NCBI RefSeq assembly: GCF_008386315.1
Contig: NZ_CP043808.1
Location: forward strand, 2,046,001-2,110,000
DNA from: Serinicoccus marinus DSM 15273
GTDB lineage: Bacteria > Actinomycetota > Actinomycetes > Actinomycetales > Dermatophilaceae
DNA: 64,000 bases
Direction: 5' to 3'
Part shown: in pieces, positions 50,179-61,621 of the stretch
Layout of the letters: each line of letters starts with the position of its first letter
How positions within the stretch are numbered: the stretch's first letter is position 1
Notes under the pieces: generated by a model
What the model was told of the DNA's origin: nothing
Seen by the model: only the letters and a program-made list of their open reading frames with translations
Database searches by the model: none
Position numbers and translations under genes: made by a program

Positions 50179-50298
50179 GCCGTGGTCTCGCTTTCTTCTC
50201 GGTTGCAGTTGTGTCCTGGCCCGGGGACGCTCCCCACCCGCCGGATCGCTGGTGCGAGATCCGTCGGGACCGCGGGGTGCGCCACCGGCCGCTGGCCG

Positions 50299-50317
50299 GC
50301 ATACCTCGCAGGTATGC
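50299..50317. promoter_or_regulatory. Hairpin made of an inverted pair of the recurrent motif
   Basis: GCATACC (50299-50305), loop TCGCA, GGTATGC (50311-50317). Perfect 7-bp stem in the 264-base gap between divergent rpsB and an aminotransferase gene, about 120 bases from either start. Could be an rpsB leader element or an operator. It is the only place where two copies of the GGTATGCC-type word face each other. Confidence 0.5.
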
Positions 50318-50442
50318 GGTGCGGACCGGTCGCGCCCGGGCGCGAATTCGCGCGTCACACCCGCCCGAGGGCAGGACGAGACGCACGTGCCTCCCATCGT
50401 ACGGGACCGGGAGCCCCGGCCCCGAATCGTTACGGTGTCGGC

Positions 50443-51606
50443 ATGAGCGATCCCCTCGTGCAGCGGCTGCGACCCTTCGGCACCAGCGTCTTCGCGGAGA
50501 TGACCCAGCGGGCGCTGGAGTTCGACGCGGTCAACCTCGGGCAGGGCTTCCCGGACACCGACGGACCGTCGCAGATGCGGGAGATCGCGGCGCAGGGGCT
50601 GCGCGACGGGCTCAACCAGTACGCCCCCGCCCGCGGGCTGCCGGACCTGCGCCAGGCGGTGGCCGAGCACCAGGACCACTGGTACGGCATACCGCTGGAC
50701 CCGGCCACCCAGGTGCTGGTGACGGTCGGCGCCACCGAGGCCATCGCCGCCTCCCTCATCGCGCTCGTCGAACCGGGCGAGGAGGTGCTGCTCGTCGAGC
50801 CGTCCTACGACTCCTACGGCGCCGCGGTCGCCATGGCCGGCGGCGTCCGGCGGACCGTGCAGCTGAGCTTCCCGGATCTGGAGCTGGACCTCGACGCGAT
50901 GCGCGGCGCCGTCACCGGGCGCACCCGGGCGCTCGTGCTCAACACCCCGCACAACCCCACGGGCAAGGTCTTCAGCCGGGAGGAGCTGGAGGGGATCGCG
51001 GCGATCGCGCAGGAGCACGACCTGCTGGTTGTCGCGGACGAGGTCTACGAGCACCTGGTCTTCGACGGGCGGCGGCACACCCCGATCGCCACCCTCCCCG
51101 GCATGTTCGAGCGCACGCTCACCATCTCCTCGGTCGGCAAGACGTTCTCGCTGACCGGGTGGAAGACCGGCTGGGTCAGCGGACCGGCCCACCTCGTCGA
51201 CGCGGTGGCGGCGGTCAAGCAGTTCCTCACCTTCGTCGGGGTGACGCACGTGCAGCCCGCCGTCGCGCACGGGCTCCGGATGCCCGACGACTTCTTCACC
51301 GGCTTCGCGGCGCGGCTGCAGGCCAAGCGGGACCTGCTCGCCGCCGCGCTGGCCGAGGTCGACGTGCCGGTCAGCCCGTGCGGCGGGAGCTACTTCGTCA
51401 TCGCCGACCTGGCCGGTCACGGGGTGGACGACGCGGTCGACTTCTGCCGGCGTATGCCCGAGGAGCTCGGGCTGGTCGGCGTCCCGGTCTCGGTCTTCTG
51501 CGACGACCCCGGCCCGGTGCGGAGCCTGGTCCGTTTCGCCTTCTGCAAGCAGGACGAGGTGCTGCGCGAGGCGGCGCGCCGTCTGCAGGGTCTGGGACGG
51601 GCCTGA
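50443..51606 (+). CDS. PLP-dependent class I/II aminotransferase
   Basis: 387 residues. [20 protein letters not shown] and [12 protein letters not shown] open the protein; [25 protein letters not shown] and [16 protein letters not shown] (Schiff-base lysine) follow. It belongs with kynurenine/methionine aminotransferase-like and DapC-like enzymes annotated in actinobacteria; exact substrate cannot be told. The YGIP codons in this gene contain the rare ATA inside a copy of GGCATACC (50686-50693). Confidence 0.9.
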   Translation: MSDPLVQRLRPFGTSVFAEMTQRALEFDAVNLGQGFPDTDGPSQMREIAAQGLRDGLNQYAPARGLPDLRQAVAEHQDHWYGIPLDPATQVLVTVGATEAIAASLIALVEPGEEVLLVEPSYDSYGAAVAMAGGVRRTVQLSFPDLELDLDAMRGAVTGRTRALVLNTPHNPTGKVFSREELEGIAAIAQEHDLLVVADEVYEHLVFDGRRHTPIATLPGMFERTLTISSVGKTFSLTGWKTGWVSGPAHLVDAVAAVKQFLTFVGVTHVQPAVAHGLRMPDDFFTGFAARLQAKRDLLAAALAEVDVPVSPCGGSYFVIADLAGHGVDDAVDFCRRMPEELGLVGVPVSVFCDDPGPVRSLVRFAFCKQDEVLREAARRLQGLGRA

Positions 51607-51619
51607 CACCCTCACCGGT

Positions 51620-52167
51620 ATGACCTCCCTCGCCACCTCCTCGTCAGGTGCGGCCCGGCGCCCGGCGCCGGTGGCGCGGGTGCGGTCGTGGCTCGGGGAC
51701 TGGCTGGTGATCGGGGTCTGGATCGGTGTGCTCACGGCCGTCGGGGCGTTCCTCGTCCCCGTCTGGACCTGCCCGGGGCATCGGCGACGTCCGTGCGAGG
51801 GCTGCTCGTGGCCGATCTGATCTTCACCCTGATCACCGTCCTGCCGTGGTGGCTCTACCTCTCGATCACCGAGGCCTCGCGCCGGCGCGCCACGCTCGGC
51901 AAGCGGTGGGCGGGCCTCGTCGTGGTCGGGCCGACACCCGGGAGCGCCGGGAGAGCCGTGTGGGGACGCAACCTGGTCAAGGCGTCGCCCTGGCAGCTGG
52001 CCCATCTGGGCGTCAGCCGGATGCTCTTCGAGCTGCAGACGGGGTGGGCCGTGGTCTTCCTGGTCCTCTCCCTCGCGCTGCTGGCAGCCTGCGCTGTTCC
52101 GGCGCTGACGGGTGGGCAGGGCGTCCACGACCGGGTCGCCGGCACGCGGGTGGAGCGGGCGACGTGA
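51620..52167 (+). pseudogene. RDD family membrane protein, single frameshift
   Basis: The first frame gives [20 protein letters not shown] then [11 protein letters not shown] and stops making sense after about 51775. A second frame resumes as [20 protein letters not shown], then [20 protein letters not shown] and [13 protein letters not shown], which are clear RDD-domain features. Total 548 bases, one short of a codon multiple, pointing to a missing base. RDD proteins are small membrane proteins of mostly unknown role. The stop overlaps the xerC start. Confidence 0.78.
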
Positions 52168-53081
52168 GCGGCCCGCTGGGTGTGGCCGCGCAGCTGCAGG
52201 CCTTCGAGCAGCACCTGCGGGTGGAGAAGGGTCGGTCGGTGCACACGGTGCGCGCCTACCTCGGCGACCTCGACGCGCTGGACGTCTTCCTCGCCGACCG
52301 CGGGGTGCGGTCGAGCGCCGAGGTCCGCCTGCCGGACCTGCGGGCCTGGCTCGGCAGCATCGGGGCGGCCGGGGCCTCCCGCTCGACGGTCTCCCGGCGC
52401 GCGGCGGCGGCGAAGACGTTCTTCCGGTGGGCTCAGCAGACCGGCAGGATCACCGCCGACCCGTCGCTGCGCCTCGCCGCGCCGGGGAAGGAGAAGCACC
52501 TGCCGGGAGTCCTGCGCGCCCCGCAGGCGGGCGAGCTCCTGGACCTGGCGGCCGTGGCCGCGGACGACGACGACCCGGTCCACCTGCGCAACCGCGCGAT
52601 GCTCGAGCTGCTCTACGCCTCCGGGATGCGGGTCGGGGAGCTCACCGGCCTGGACGTGGACGACGTGGACCTCGAGGCCGGCACGGCGAGGGTGCTCGGC
52701 AAGGGCGACAAGGAGCGGGTCGTGCCCTTCGGCGCCCCGGCGACCGAGGCGCTCGCCCTCTGGCTGGCGGGAGGCCGCCCGCGGCTGGCGACCGCCGAGT
52801 CCGGTGCCGCGCTCTTCCTGGGGCGTCGCGGCCGTCGGGTGGACCAACGGCAGGTGCGCTCCACCCTGCAGGCGCTGCTGGCGCACCTCCCGGACACCCC
52901 GCAGATGGGGCCGCACGGGCTGCGGCACAGCGCCGCCACCCACCTGCTCGAGGGCGGCGCGGACCTGCGCACCGTCCAGGAGCTGCTGGGCCACGCCAGC
53001 CTGGCCACGACGCAGATCTACACGCACGTGTCGGTGGACCGGCTGCGCGCGGCCTACCAGCAGGCGCACCCCCGGGCCTGA
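52164..53081 (+). CDS. xerC: Tyrosine recombinase XerC
   Basis: 305 residues. N-terminal SAM-like domain ([20 protein letters not shown]), then catalytic residues R156 ([12 protein letters not shown]), K180 or K183 ([13 protein letters not shown]), H251 and R254 ([17 protein letters not shown]), H277 ([11 protein letters not shown]) and Y286 ([10 protein letters not shown]). It resolves chromosome dimers at dif together with XerD. GTG start at 52164 overlaps the RDD stop (GTGA). Plus strand, opposite to the surrounding core genes. Confidence 0.95.
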   Translation: MSGPLGVAAQLQAFEQHLRVEKGRSVHTVRAYLGDLDALDVFLADRGVRSSAEVRLPDLRAWLGSIGAAGASRSTVSRRAAAAKTFFRWAQQTGRITADPSLRLAAPGKEKHLPGVLRAPQAGELLDLAAVAADDDDPVHLRNRAMLELLYASGMRVGELTGLDVDDVDLEAGTARVLGKGDKERVVPFGAPATEALALWLAGGRPRLATAESGAALFLGRRGRRVDQRQVRSTLQALLAHLPDTPQMGPHGLRHSAATHLLEGGADLRTVQELLGHASLATTQIYTHVSVDRLRAAYQQAHPRA

Positions 53082-53136
53082 GGCATCCCGCAGCGGCCAC
53101 CCTGACGCCGGCCCAGCGGCAGGTCGCGCCCCGCGG

Positions 53137-53634
53137 TCACCGGGTGAGCACCGACCAGAGCGCCACCAGGACCAGGACGCCGATCGCGATCCCGATCACC
53201 AGCGGCAGGACGATGAGCAGTGCCGCGAGCAGGAGGTAGACCGGACCCGAGCGCGTCGAGGTGCGTCCCTCGGCGAGGGACGCCTGCAGCAGCCGGTAGT
53301 TCTTCCGGTTGGCGCGGTGCGCGACGTCCGCGGCGTCACCCACGACGGGGACCAGCCCGAGAGCTGCGTCCAGCAGCATGTTCCAGGCCATCCGCGCGAG
53401 CACGAGAAGCGGGACCCGGCGACGGGCGGCGTCGTACATGATGGCCGCCGACATCCCGGAGCCGAGGATGTCTCCGGCCCCGGGCAGCAGCCCCAGGACC
53501 GCGTCGAGGCCGATGCCGATGCGGGTGCCCGGGATGGTCACCAGGTCGTCCATCACCCTCGCGAGGTGACGGCTCAGACCGGTGTCGGGCGCTGGGGTCC
53601 GCCGCGGCTGGGTCACCGAAGGAGTGTGCCTCAC
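53137..53634 (-). CDS. DUF4112 domain-containing membrane protein
   Basis: 165 residues. LVTIPGTRIGIGLDAVLGLL followed by PGAGDILGSGMSAAIMYDA and MLLDAALGLVPVVGDAADV is the DUF4112 pattern; a C-terminal membrane segment (LLLAALLIVLPLVIGIAIG) follows. Function unknown. Convergent with xerC. GTG at 53634 or the one at 53616 may be the start. Confidence 0.85.
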   Translation of the reverse strand: MRHTPSVTQPRRTPAPDTGLSRHLARVMDDLVTIPGTRIGIGLDAVLGLLPGAGDILGSGMSAAIMYDAARRRVPLLVLARMAWNMLLDAALGLVPVVGDAADVAHRANRKNYRLLQASLAEGRTSTRSGPVYLLLAALLIVLPLVIGIAIGVLVLVALWSVLTR

Positions 53635-53662
53635 CCCGCGTCGTCGTGCGTGCCTGCCTGCC

Positions 53663-54291
53663 TCACCGGTCGACCGGCAGCAACGTCAGCTCGACCCCCA
53701 GCAGCAGCGGGGTGGGATCGACGTAGTCGTCCCGGTTCCGCACCGCCCCGAGGTGCAGGCAGGCCCGGATCACGCAGTGACCGCCCTCGTCGAGGTGTCC
53801 GAGCCGGTCACCACGCGCCACCCGGGCGCCGCGCCCCACGCGATCGGCCACCGGCTGGTAGGTGCTGCGCAGCCCGCTGGGTGGGTCACGCTCACGACGC
53901 CGACACCGGCCACCACCCCGCTGAAGGTGACGACCCCGTCGTCGACGGCGAGCACCGACTCCCCCGCCACACCGGCCAGGTCGATCCCGCGGTGACCGGC
54001 GCCCCAGCGCTGCCGCGGCGGGTCGAAGCCGTGCACGATGCCTGGCTCCCCCGCCAGCGGCCACCCCCACAGCGCGGTGCGCTCGCGGTCCTCGGATGCG
54101 GGCGCAGCCGTCCGGACACCGATCACCACGGAGGCCGTCGCCCCGGCGGTGCCCGCCTCGGGCCGCGGGGTCGGCACGGTCGTCGTCGAGTGGACCGGGG
54201 CCGGCTGGGCGGGGGCCGGCAGGGGCCACACCAGGCCGAGGGCGGCAGCCACCGTCACCGCGAGGACGTGGCGCCACGGTCGGCCGGCCAT
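53663..54291 (-). pseudogene. Secreted M23 family peptidase, single frameshift
   Basis: The ATG at 54291 opens a signal peptide (VLAVTVAAALGLVWPLPAPA) and then GIVHGFDPPRQRWGAGHRGI with the zinc ligands in GHRGID. The frame breaks near 53885 after VSVTHP; the other frame continues as SGLRSTYQPVADRVGRGARV and ends with CLHLGAVRNRDDYVDP, which supplies the HxH region. 629 bases, one short of a multiple of three. LytM-type M23 enzymes or pseudoenzymes act on peptidoglycan. It begins two bases after dprA. Confidence 0.82.
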
Positions 54292-54293
54292 GC

Positions 54294-55412
54294 TTACCGC
54301 ACCCCCGTGGGTCGGCGCTGCCAGCCGTCGAGGAGCTCCTCGGCCAGGCCCTCCCGCTCCAACGAGCGGAGCGCGCCGAGCGTCTCCGCCAGGCTCAGGC
54401 CGCTGCGCACCATGACCTCGTCGACCCCGCTGGAGGAGCGGGGTCGCAACCACTGCCACACGCGACGCAGCTCCTCCGTGAGGTCGTCGGCGGCCTGCCG
54501 GCCACCTCGCTTCACCGGGGCCAGGTCCGCGCCGATGTGCCCGACCAGCTCAGCGACCTCGGCTCCGTCGGTGACCAGCTCTGCCCCCATGCGGATCTCG
54601 GCGTGGGCACCCTGAGACATCAGGCTCTCGACCGACCCGGGGACCGCCATGACATGGCGGCCCAGCTCGCGGGCGTGCTTGACCGTGGACCGCGCGCCGG
54701 AGCGAAGTCCCGCCTCGACCACCACCGTGCCCTGCGCCAGCCCGGCGATGATCCGGTTGCGGGCCAGGAAGCGCATCCGGGCCGGGGCGCCCCCTGGGGG
54801 CGTCTCGCTCACGACCAGGCCGGTGCGCCGGACTCTCTCGATGAGATCGGCGTTGGCACGGGGGTAGGCGACGTCGACACCCCCCGCGAGGACCGCCACC
54901 GTGCACCCGTCCGCCGCCAGGGCCGCCCGGTGGGCAGCGGCGTCGATGCCGAAGGCTGCCCCCGAGACGATGGTGAAACCGCGGCCCACCAGGTCCGTGC
55001 ACAGCACGGCGGTGACGTGGTCGCCGTAGGCCGTGCTCGCCCGGGCCCCGACCACCGCGACGCTGCGCCGCACCAGCTCGTCCAGGCGCCCCGGACCGGT
55101 GACCCACAGGCACCACGGCGGTTGCTCCAGCTCGTCGAGGCAGTGGGGCCACTCCTCGTCCCCCGGCACGAGCACCCTCGCACCGACCAGCCTCGCGACG
55201 TGGGCCTCGTCGACGGTCGTGGCCCGCTCGACGCGAGCGGCCAGCCGGTGCAGGTCCGGACCGCCCGGCACCCTGCCGCCCTCCAGCGCGTAGCCCACGA
55301 CGGCCTCCACCCCGTCTTCGGCGACGACCTGCTGCACCTTCTCGTCGTAGGGCTCTGCGAGCCGCGAGAGCAGCATCCGGGCCCGCCGTTCAGGGTCCTG
55401 CACCTGGCTCAC
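54294..55412 (-). CDS. dprA: DNA-processing protein DprA
   Basis: 372 residues. The Rossmann-like core shows VAVVGARASTAYGDHVTAV, IVSGAAFGIDAAAHRAAL, VAVLAGGVDVAYPRAN, MRFLARNRIIAGLAQGTVVV and VMAVPGSVESLMSQGAHAEI. A winged-helix-like C-terminus follows. DprA loads RecA on incoming single strands in natural transformation. The GTG start overlaps the comM stop (GTGA), giving the usual yraN-comM-dprA operon. Confidence 0.94.
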   Translation of the reverse strand: MSQVQDPERRARMLLSRLAEPYDEKVQQVVAEDGVEAVVGYALEGGRVPGGPDLHRLAARVERATTVDEAHVARLVGARVLVPGDEEWPHCLDELEQPPWCLWVTGPGRLDELVRRSVAVVGARASTAYGDHVTAVLCTDLVGRGFTIVSGAAFGIDAAAHRAALAADGCTVAVLAGGVDVAYPRANADLIERVRRTGLVVSETPPGGAPARMRFLARNRIIAGLAQGTVVVEAGLRSGARSTVKHARELGRHVMAVPGSVESLMSQGAHAEIRMGAELVTDGAEVAELVGHIGADLAPVKRGGRQAADDLTEELRRVWQWLRPRSSSGVDEVMVRSGLSLAETLGALRSLEREGLAEELLDGWQRRPTGVR

Positions 55413-56938
55413 GCGACCTTCACCCCCGTCGGGGTGCGCAGGTCGAGCGCCAGCGTCACGTCGTCCAGCCCGGGCCGGGAGGCGCCGCGCAGGTCCGCGA
55501 GCGTCCAGGCCACCCGCAGGGCCCGGTCCAGCCCGCGGAGGGTCAGGGCACCGCGGTCCATCGCCAGCTCCAGCGGTCGACGCTCGCGCGCCGCCGGACG
55601 CCACGGCTCCTCGCGGAGCAACGCACCCGGGACCTGGCTGTTGAGCCGGTAGGGCAGCTCGTGCCACCGCTCCTGCTGACGCTGCCGTGCCAGAGCCACC
55701 CGCTCGGAGACCACGGCCGTCGGCTCGCCCGGCGGCAGCGCGAGGTCCCCTCGGGTCACGGCGCTCACCGCGAGCTTGAGGTCCACCCGGTCCAGCAGCG
55801 GCCCCGACAGCCGTCCGAGGTAGCCGTTGCGCCGGAACGGCGGGCACACGCACTGTCCGCCCGCGCTGCCGCACGGACAGGGATTGGCGGCCAGCACCAG
55901 CTGGAAGCGCGCGGGCAGACGCACGTGGCGGTCGGCACGGGCGATGACCACCTCGCCGGACTCCAGCGGCTGCCGCAGCCCGTCGAGCACGTCGCGGCGG
56001 AACTCCGGGGCCTCGTCCATGAAGAGCACGCCGTGGTGGGCGCGCGAGACCGCCCCCGGGTGCACGGCGCGCGAGCCGCCACCGATGACTGCCGCGGTCG
56101 AGGCGGTGTGGTGGGGTGCGACGAAGGGCGGCTCGGACACGAGCCGGTCGTCCACGGCGAGGGCGCCGAGCACGGAGTGGATGGCGGTGACGGCGAGCGC
56201 GTCCGGACCCTCCAACGGGGGCAGGAGGCCGGGGAGACGCTCCGCCAGCATCGTCTTGCCCGCCCCCGGCGGACCGACGAGGAGCAGGTGGTGCCCGCCC
56301 GCGGCCGCGATCTCCAGGGCCTGCCGTGCGACGGCCTGGCCCACGACGTCCCCCAGGTCGGGCACGGCCTGCACCGCTCGGGGCGTGGCCGGCGGCATCG
56401 GGAAGTTGACCTGGCCGCCCTCGGCCCGCGCCCGGAAGAAGGAGCGGACCTCCCCCAGCGTCCGCACCGGGTGGACCTGGACACCACGCACCAGCGCGGC
56501 CTCCCGGGCGGCGTCGGCGGCGACGAGGACGTCTGTGACACCACCGTCGGCCGCCGCGACGACCATGGGCAGCACCCCCGGGACCGGCCGGACGTCGCCG
56601 GCCAGGCCGACCTCGCCGATCTGGGCCACCCCGGCGACGGCGGTGGCCGGCACGTGGTCCTCGGCCGCCATCATCGCCACGGCGATCGCCAGATCCAGCC
56701 CGCTGCCGGTCTTGGGCACCCCCGCCGGCGAGAGGTTGATCGTCCAGCGCCGCGGCGGGATCGACATGCCGCAGTTGCGCAGGGCCGGGCGCACCCGGTC
56801 CGGGGCCTGCCGGCACGCGTTGTCCGCCAGCCCGGTCATCACCGTCGCCGGCAGGCCGTCGGCCCCCTGCGCCTCCACGGTGACCAGGCGTCCCTCGACT
56901 CCGCTCAGGGTGACCGCGTGGGTCCGGGCCAGGCCCAT
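55409..56938 (-). CDS. comM: YifB/ComM family Mg-chelatase-like AAA ATPase
   Basis: 509 residues. N-terminal LonC-like domain (GLPATVMTGLADNACRQAPD, WTINLSPAGVPKTGSGLDLA), Walker A LLLVGPPGAGKTMLAERLPG near 222, FMDEAPEFRRDVLDGLRQPL (Walker B region), NPCPCGSAGGQCVCPPFRR (Cys-rich), and the C-terminal domain. ComM helps branch migration in transformation. Its ATG overlaps the yraN stop. Confidence 0.94.
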   Translation of the reverse strand: MGLARTHAVTLSGVEGRLVTVEAQGADGLPATVMTGLADNACRQAPDRVRPALRNCGMSIPPRRWTINLSPAGVPKTGSGLDLAIAVAMMAAEDHVPATAVAGVAQIGEVGLAGDVRPVPGVLPMVVAAADGGVTDVLVAADAAREAALVRGVQVHPVRTLGEVRSFFRARAEGGQVNFPMPPATPRAVQAVPDLGDVVGQAVARQALEIAAAGGHHLLLVGPPGAGKTMLAERLPGLLPPLEGPDALAVTAIHSVLGALAVDDRLVSEPPFVAPHHTASTAAVIGGGSRAVHPGAVSRAHHGVLFMDEAPEFRRDVLDGLRQPLESGEVVIARADRHVRLPARFQLVLAANPCPCGSAGGQCVCPPFRRNGYLGRLSGPLLDRVDLKLAVSAVTRGDLALPPGEPTAVVSERVALARQRQQERWHELPYRLNSQVPGALLREEPWRPAARERRPLELAMDRGALTLRGLDRALRVAWTLADLRGASRPGLDDVTLALDLRTPTGVKVA

Positions 56939-57312
56939 CAGGCCACCGCCCGCAGGTGGGTCAGGACCGGCTCGTCGTCATGCGGCCGCAGCACGCCCAC
57001 GACGTCGATGCGGAAGGCGGCGCCCCGCCGGTCGTGAGCCTCCAGCCAGGCCCACGCCAGTGTCCGCAGGCGCCGCGCCTTGTCCGCACCCACCGCCTCC
57101 ACGGGCTCACCGAAGCGCACCGACCGGCGCGTCTTCACCTCGCAGAAGACCAGGGTGCGCCCGTCCTCGGCGACGACGTCCAGCTCGCCCTCCGGACACC
57201 GCCAGTTGCGGTCGACCACCTGCCAGCCGAGCGACTCCAGGTGCGCGCAGGCGAGGTCCTCCCCCCGGTCACCGACCGCCCGGGCCCGCGCCCAGGGCAT
57301 ACCTGCTGCCAT
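56938..57312 (-). CDS. yraN: YraN family (UPF0102) nuclease-fold protein
   Basis: 124 residues. GEDLACAHLESLGWQVVDRN, then ELDVVAEDGRTLVFCEVKTR, the Asp/Glu-x-Lys pattern of Holliday-junction-resolvase-like folds. Function not firmly known. First gene of yraN-comM-dprA. ATG 57312; the first codons contain a copy of GGCATACC (57297-57304). Confidence 0.92.
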   Translation of the reverse strand: MAAGMPWARARAVGDRGEDLACAHLESLGWQVVDRNWRCPEGELDVVAEDGRTLVFCEVKTRRSVRFGEPVEAVGADKARRLRTLAWAWLEAHDRRGAAFRIDVVGVLRPHDDEPVLTHLRAVA

Positions 57313-57461
57313 GTCCTCCCCCTCTCGGCGGACGCGTCGCGCGCCCGCTTCGGACCAGCAGACGACGCGTCGGCGTCGACCTCAAGAGGCCGGCGCCGAT
57401 CTGTGGAGAAGGTCAGCGGCCGTCGAGGGGTGTGGACGACCCCCGGCCCTGAGGGAGCATC

Positions 57462-58987
<1,526 letters not shown>

Positions 58988-59013
58988 GCCACGGCGGTGG
59001 CGCGAGGGCCGCC

Positions 59014-59333
59014 TCAGCCGTGGTCCGTGAGCCCCTTGACGTCCAGGTCGGACTTGGCCAGCTCCTCGACGTTGACGTCCTTGAAGGTGATGACGCGCGC
59101 CTTCTTCACGAAGCGCGCGGGCCGGTAGACGTCCCACACCCAGGCGTCGGTAGCGTGACCTCGAACCACGTCTCGCCATCCTTGGCCCGCACCTGCACGT
59201 CGACCTCGTTGGCGAGGTAGAACCGGCGCTCGGTCTCCACGACGTGCGTGAACAGCCCGACGACGTCGCGGTACTCGCGGTAGAGCGCCAGCTCGGCCTC
59301 GGTCTCGTACTTCTCCAGGTCCTCCGCGCTCAC
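59014..59333 (-). pseudogene. DUF2469 family protein, single frameshift
   Basis: GTG at 59333 opens SAEDLEKYETEAELALYREY, RDVVGLFTHVVETERRFYLA, VRAKDGETWFEVTL. The frame breaks near 59155; another frame continues as TDAWVWDVYRPARFVKKARV and ends VKGLTDHG, the normal end of DUF2469. 320 bases, one short. The family follows rnhB in nearly all actinobacteria. It is small, acidic and of unknown role. The start overlaps the rnhB stop. Confidence 0.85.
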
Positions 59334-60055
59334 TCCGTCATCCCTTCCTCGCGCCCCACGACCGTACCCGCCGCGGCGATGTTCCAGCTGCGCCGGTGCC
59401 ACGCGCACGGACCGAGACGGCGCAGCGCCTCCTGGTGCTCCGGCGCGGCATACCCCTTGTTGTGCTCCCAGAGGTATGCCTCGTGCCCTTCCTCGCGCGC
59501 GGCCTGCACCATGAGCCCGTCGCGCTCCACCTTGGCCAGGACCGAGGCGGCGGCGACCGAGGAGCAGCGCAGGTCGGCCTTGATCATCGTGCGGACCGGC
59601 GGCGGTGCGGCTCCGTCGACGAGCCCGAGCAGACCCACCCGCTCGGGGTCGGTGAGCCAGTCGTGGTTGCCGTCGAGCAGCACCAGGTCGGGTCGCAGTC
59701 CCCCGAGCTGCGCGAGGGCGCGCTCCCCGGCCAGGCGCAGGGCCGCCATGATGCCGATCGCGTCGATCTCCGACGGCCAGGCATGACCGACCCCGTGCCC
59801 GTGCGCCCAGCGGCGGATCCGCGGGACCAGCCCCTCGCGCGCGGCCGGGGTCAGCAGCTTGGAGTCCTTGACCCCCTGCGGGGCGCTGCGGCAGGTCGCA
59901 CCGATGGCGACTACGCCCACGCTGACCGGTCCGGCCAGGGCCCCGCGCCCCACCTCGTCCATCCCGACCAGCAGCTCGTAGCCCTCCCGCTGCAGGGTGC
60001 GCTCCACCCGCAGGCTCGGTCGGCGGCTCGCTGGTCGGCGGGTCGTGGTGGTCAC
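59330..60055 (-). CDS. rnhB: Ribonuclease HII
   Basis: 241 residues. LLVGMDEVGRGALAGPVSVG carries the first catalytic Asp-Glu pair; KDSKLLTPAAREGL, LLDGNHDW and ADLRCSSVAAASVLAKVERD supply the rest, and GHEAYLWEHNKGYAAPEHQ is the usual late motif. It removes ribonucleotides and RNA primers from DNA. GTG start overlaps the lepB stop (GTGA). Confidence 0.95.
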   Translation of the reverse strand: MTTTTRRPASRRPSLRVERTLQREGYELLVGMDEVGRGALAGPVSVGVVAIGATCRSAPQGVKDSKLLTPAAREGLVPRIRRWAHGHGVGHAWPSEIDAIGIMAALRLAGERALAQLGGLRPDLVLLDGNHDWLTDPERVGLLGLVDGAAPPPVRTMIKADLRCSSVAAASVLAKVERDGLMVQAAREEGHEAYLWEHNKGYAAPEHQEALRRLGPCAWHRRSWNIAAAGTVVGREEGMTE

Positions 60056-60831
60056 GGTGCGTCCGGGACGTCGGCGTAGGTCTCGGGCACGCCGAACCAG
60101 TCGAAGTGGTCGAACGGGTAGAGGAGCACGACCGCCTGGCCGACGACGTCGTCGAGCGGGACCGATCCCTGCTCCCCGGTGCCGTCGTCGTTGGCCCGCG
60201 AGTCGCGGGAGTTGGAGCGGTGGTCGCCCATGAGCCAGATGTGGCCCTCGGGCACGGTGATCTCGAAGTCGCTCGTGCTCGGCTGGTCCGAGGGGTAGAG
60301 GTAGTCCTCCTCCAGCGGCTCCCCGTTGACGCTCAACCTGCCGTCCTCGTCGCAGCAGGCGACGGTGTCCCCCGGCATACCGACGACCCGCTTGATGAGG
60401 TGGTTGCCCTGCGAGGAGGGCGCCACGCCCACGAACTCCAGCGCCCGCAGGGTCCCGTTGAGGAGCGGGCCGCGGTCGACCCGCTCGACCGGTGGCAGCC
60501 AGCCCCCCGGGTCCTCGAAGACGACGATGTCCCCCCGGTCCACCCCCAGGGACCCGACCTGGAGCTTGCTGACCATGACCCGGTCGCCGTAGACCAGCGT
60601 GTTCTCCATGCTGCCGGAGGGGATCCAGAAGGCCTGCGCCAGGAAGGTCTTGATGAGGAAGGAGATCACGAGGGCGGTCGCGGCGATGGCCGCGATCTCC
60701 CGCACCGCGGCGAGGAAGCCGCCCCGCCGCCGGGGCTCCTGCCTCTGCCCCTCCTCGCGCTCCGGGGCGGGCCGGGGCCCGAGGTCGTCGGACCCGCCCT
60801 GCGCCCGGGTGTCCCGCGTGGGGTCGCTCAC
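60052..60831 (-). CDS. lepB: Signal peptidase I
   Basis: 259 residues. A single N-terminal membrane segment (IAAIAATALVISFLIKTFLA), catalytic S74 in IPSGSMENTL, catalytic K148 in LIKRVVGMPGD, and GHIWLMGDHRSNSRDSR. It cleaves Sec and Tat signal peptides outside the membrane. The cytoplasmic N-terminus is charged and proline-rich. GTG start at 60831. Order rplS-lepB-rnhB is standard. Confidence 0.95.
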   Translation of the reverse strand: MSDPTRDTRAQGGSDDLGPRPAPEREEGQRQEPRRRGGFLAAVREIAAIAATALVISFLIKTFLAQAFWIPSGSMENTLVYGDRVMVSKLQVGSLGVDRGDIVVFEDPGGWLPPVERVDRGPLLNGTLRALEFVGVAPSSQGNHLIKRVVGMPGDTVACCDEDGRLSVNGEPLEEDYLYPSDQPSTSDFEITVPEGHIWLMGDHRSNSRDSRANDDGTGEQGSVPLDDVVGQAVVLLYPFDHFDWFGVPETYADVPDAP

Positions 60832-60894
60832 CTGCTGCCGTCCTTGCGTCGTCCTGAAGTCGTCCCGACCCTAACCCGGGAGCCTGGTAACAGA

Positions 60895-60927
60895 CCGATC
60901 CCCCGCCGGGGGCCGGCGAGGGATCGG
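60895..60927 (-). terminator. Terminator-like hairpin after rplS
   Basis: CCGATCCC (60895-60902) and GGGATCGG (60920-60927) form an 8-bp stem with a 17-base GC-rich loop that can pair further. It starts 25 bases after the rplS stop and before lepB. Confidence 0.65.
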
Positions 60928-60951
60928 GTGGTTCTGCGGCCGAGCCGGTGT

Positions 60952-61353
60952 TCAGTCCTGCTGGGCCGGTGCCTGGGCGGCGGGCGCGCCGCCCTTCATC
61001 GCGGGGACGCTGTCGCGGCGCTCGCGGATCTTGGCCGCCTTGCCGCGCAGGTCGCGCAGGTAGTAGAGCTTGGCGCGGCGCACGTCGCCGCGGCTCACGA
61101 CCTCGATCTTCTCGATGTTCGGGGAGTGCAGCGGGAAGGTCCGCTCCACGCCGACGCCGAAGGACACCTTGCGGACGGTGTAGGTCTCGCCGAGGCCACC
61201 GCCGTGACGGCGGATGACGACGCCCTTGAAGACCTGGACACGGGAGCGGTTGCCCTCGATGACCTTCACGTGGACGTCGACGGTGTCGCCGGCGCGGAAG
61301 TCGGGGATGTCGCTCCGCAGGCTGGCGGCGTCGAGATCGTCGAGCTTGTGCAT
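60952..61353 (-). CDS. rplS: 50S ribosomal protein L19
   Basis: 133 residues. [57 protein letters not shown] and [18 protein letters not shown] are L19 signatures. A short Ala/Pro/Gln tail follows. ATG at 61353 is preceded by GGAGACA. About 268 bases upstream, serB runs in the opposite direction. Confidence 0.97.
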   Translation of the reverse strand: MHKLDDLDAASLRSDIPDFRAGDTVDVHVKVIEGNRSRVQVFKGVVIRRHGGGLGETYTVRKVSFGVGVERTFPLHSPNIEKIEVVSRGDVRRAKLYYLRDLRGKAAKIRERRDSVPAMKGGAPAAQAPAQQD

Positions 61354-61621
61354 GGTTGTCTCCTGCTCGCAGGTGCCACAGGTCACCCGCGGCGATCGGT
61401 GCTCGGCGCCGCCGGTGGGCGGCACGGCACGGGTCGTCGTGGTGTCGTCTCCGTCGGGTGCCACCCGCACGCTCCCCCTGTGGCAGGGGCACGGGATGCT
61501 CGGCACGGACGCCGGGACGCGAGGATCCAGTCTGCCAGAGGGGCGCCACGGCCTCCAAGTCCGCGCCGGCCCGGTCGACGCAGGTGCGCGGGTATACCCG
61601 TCCGCCGCCTACGATCGGGCG

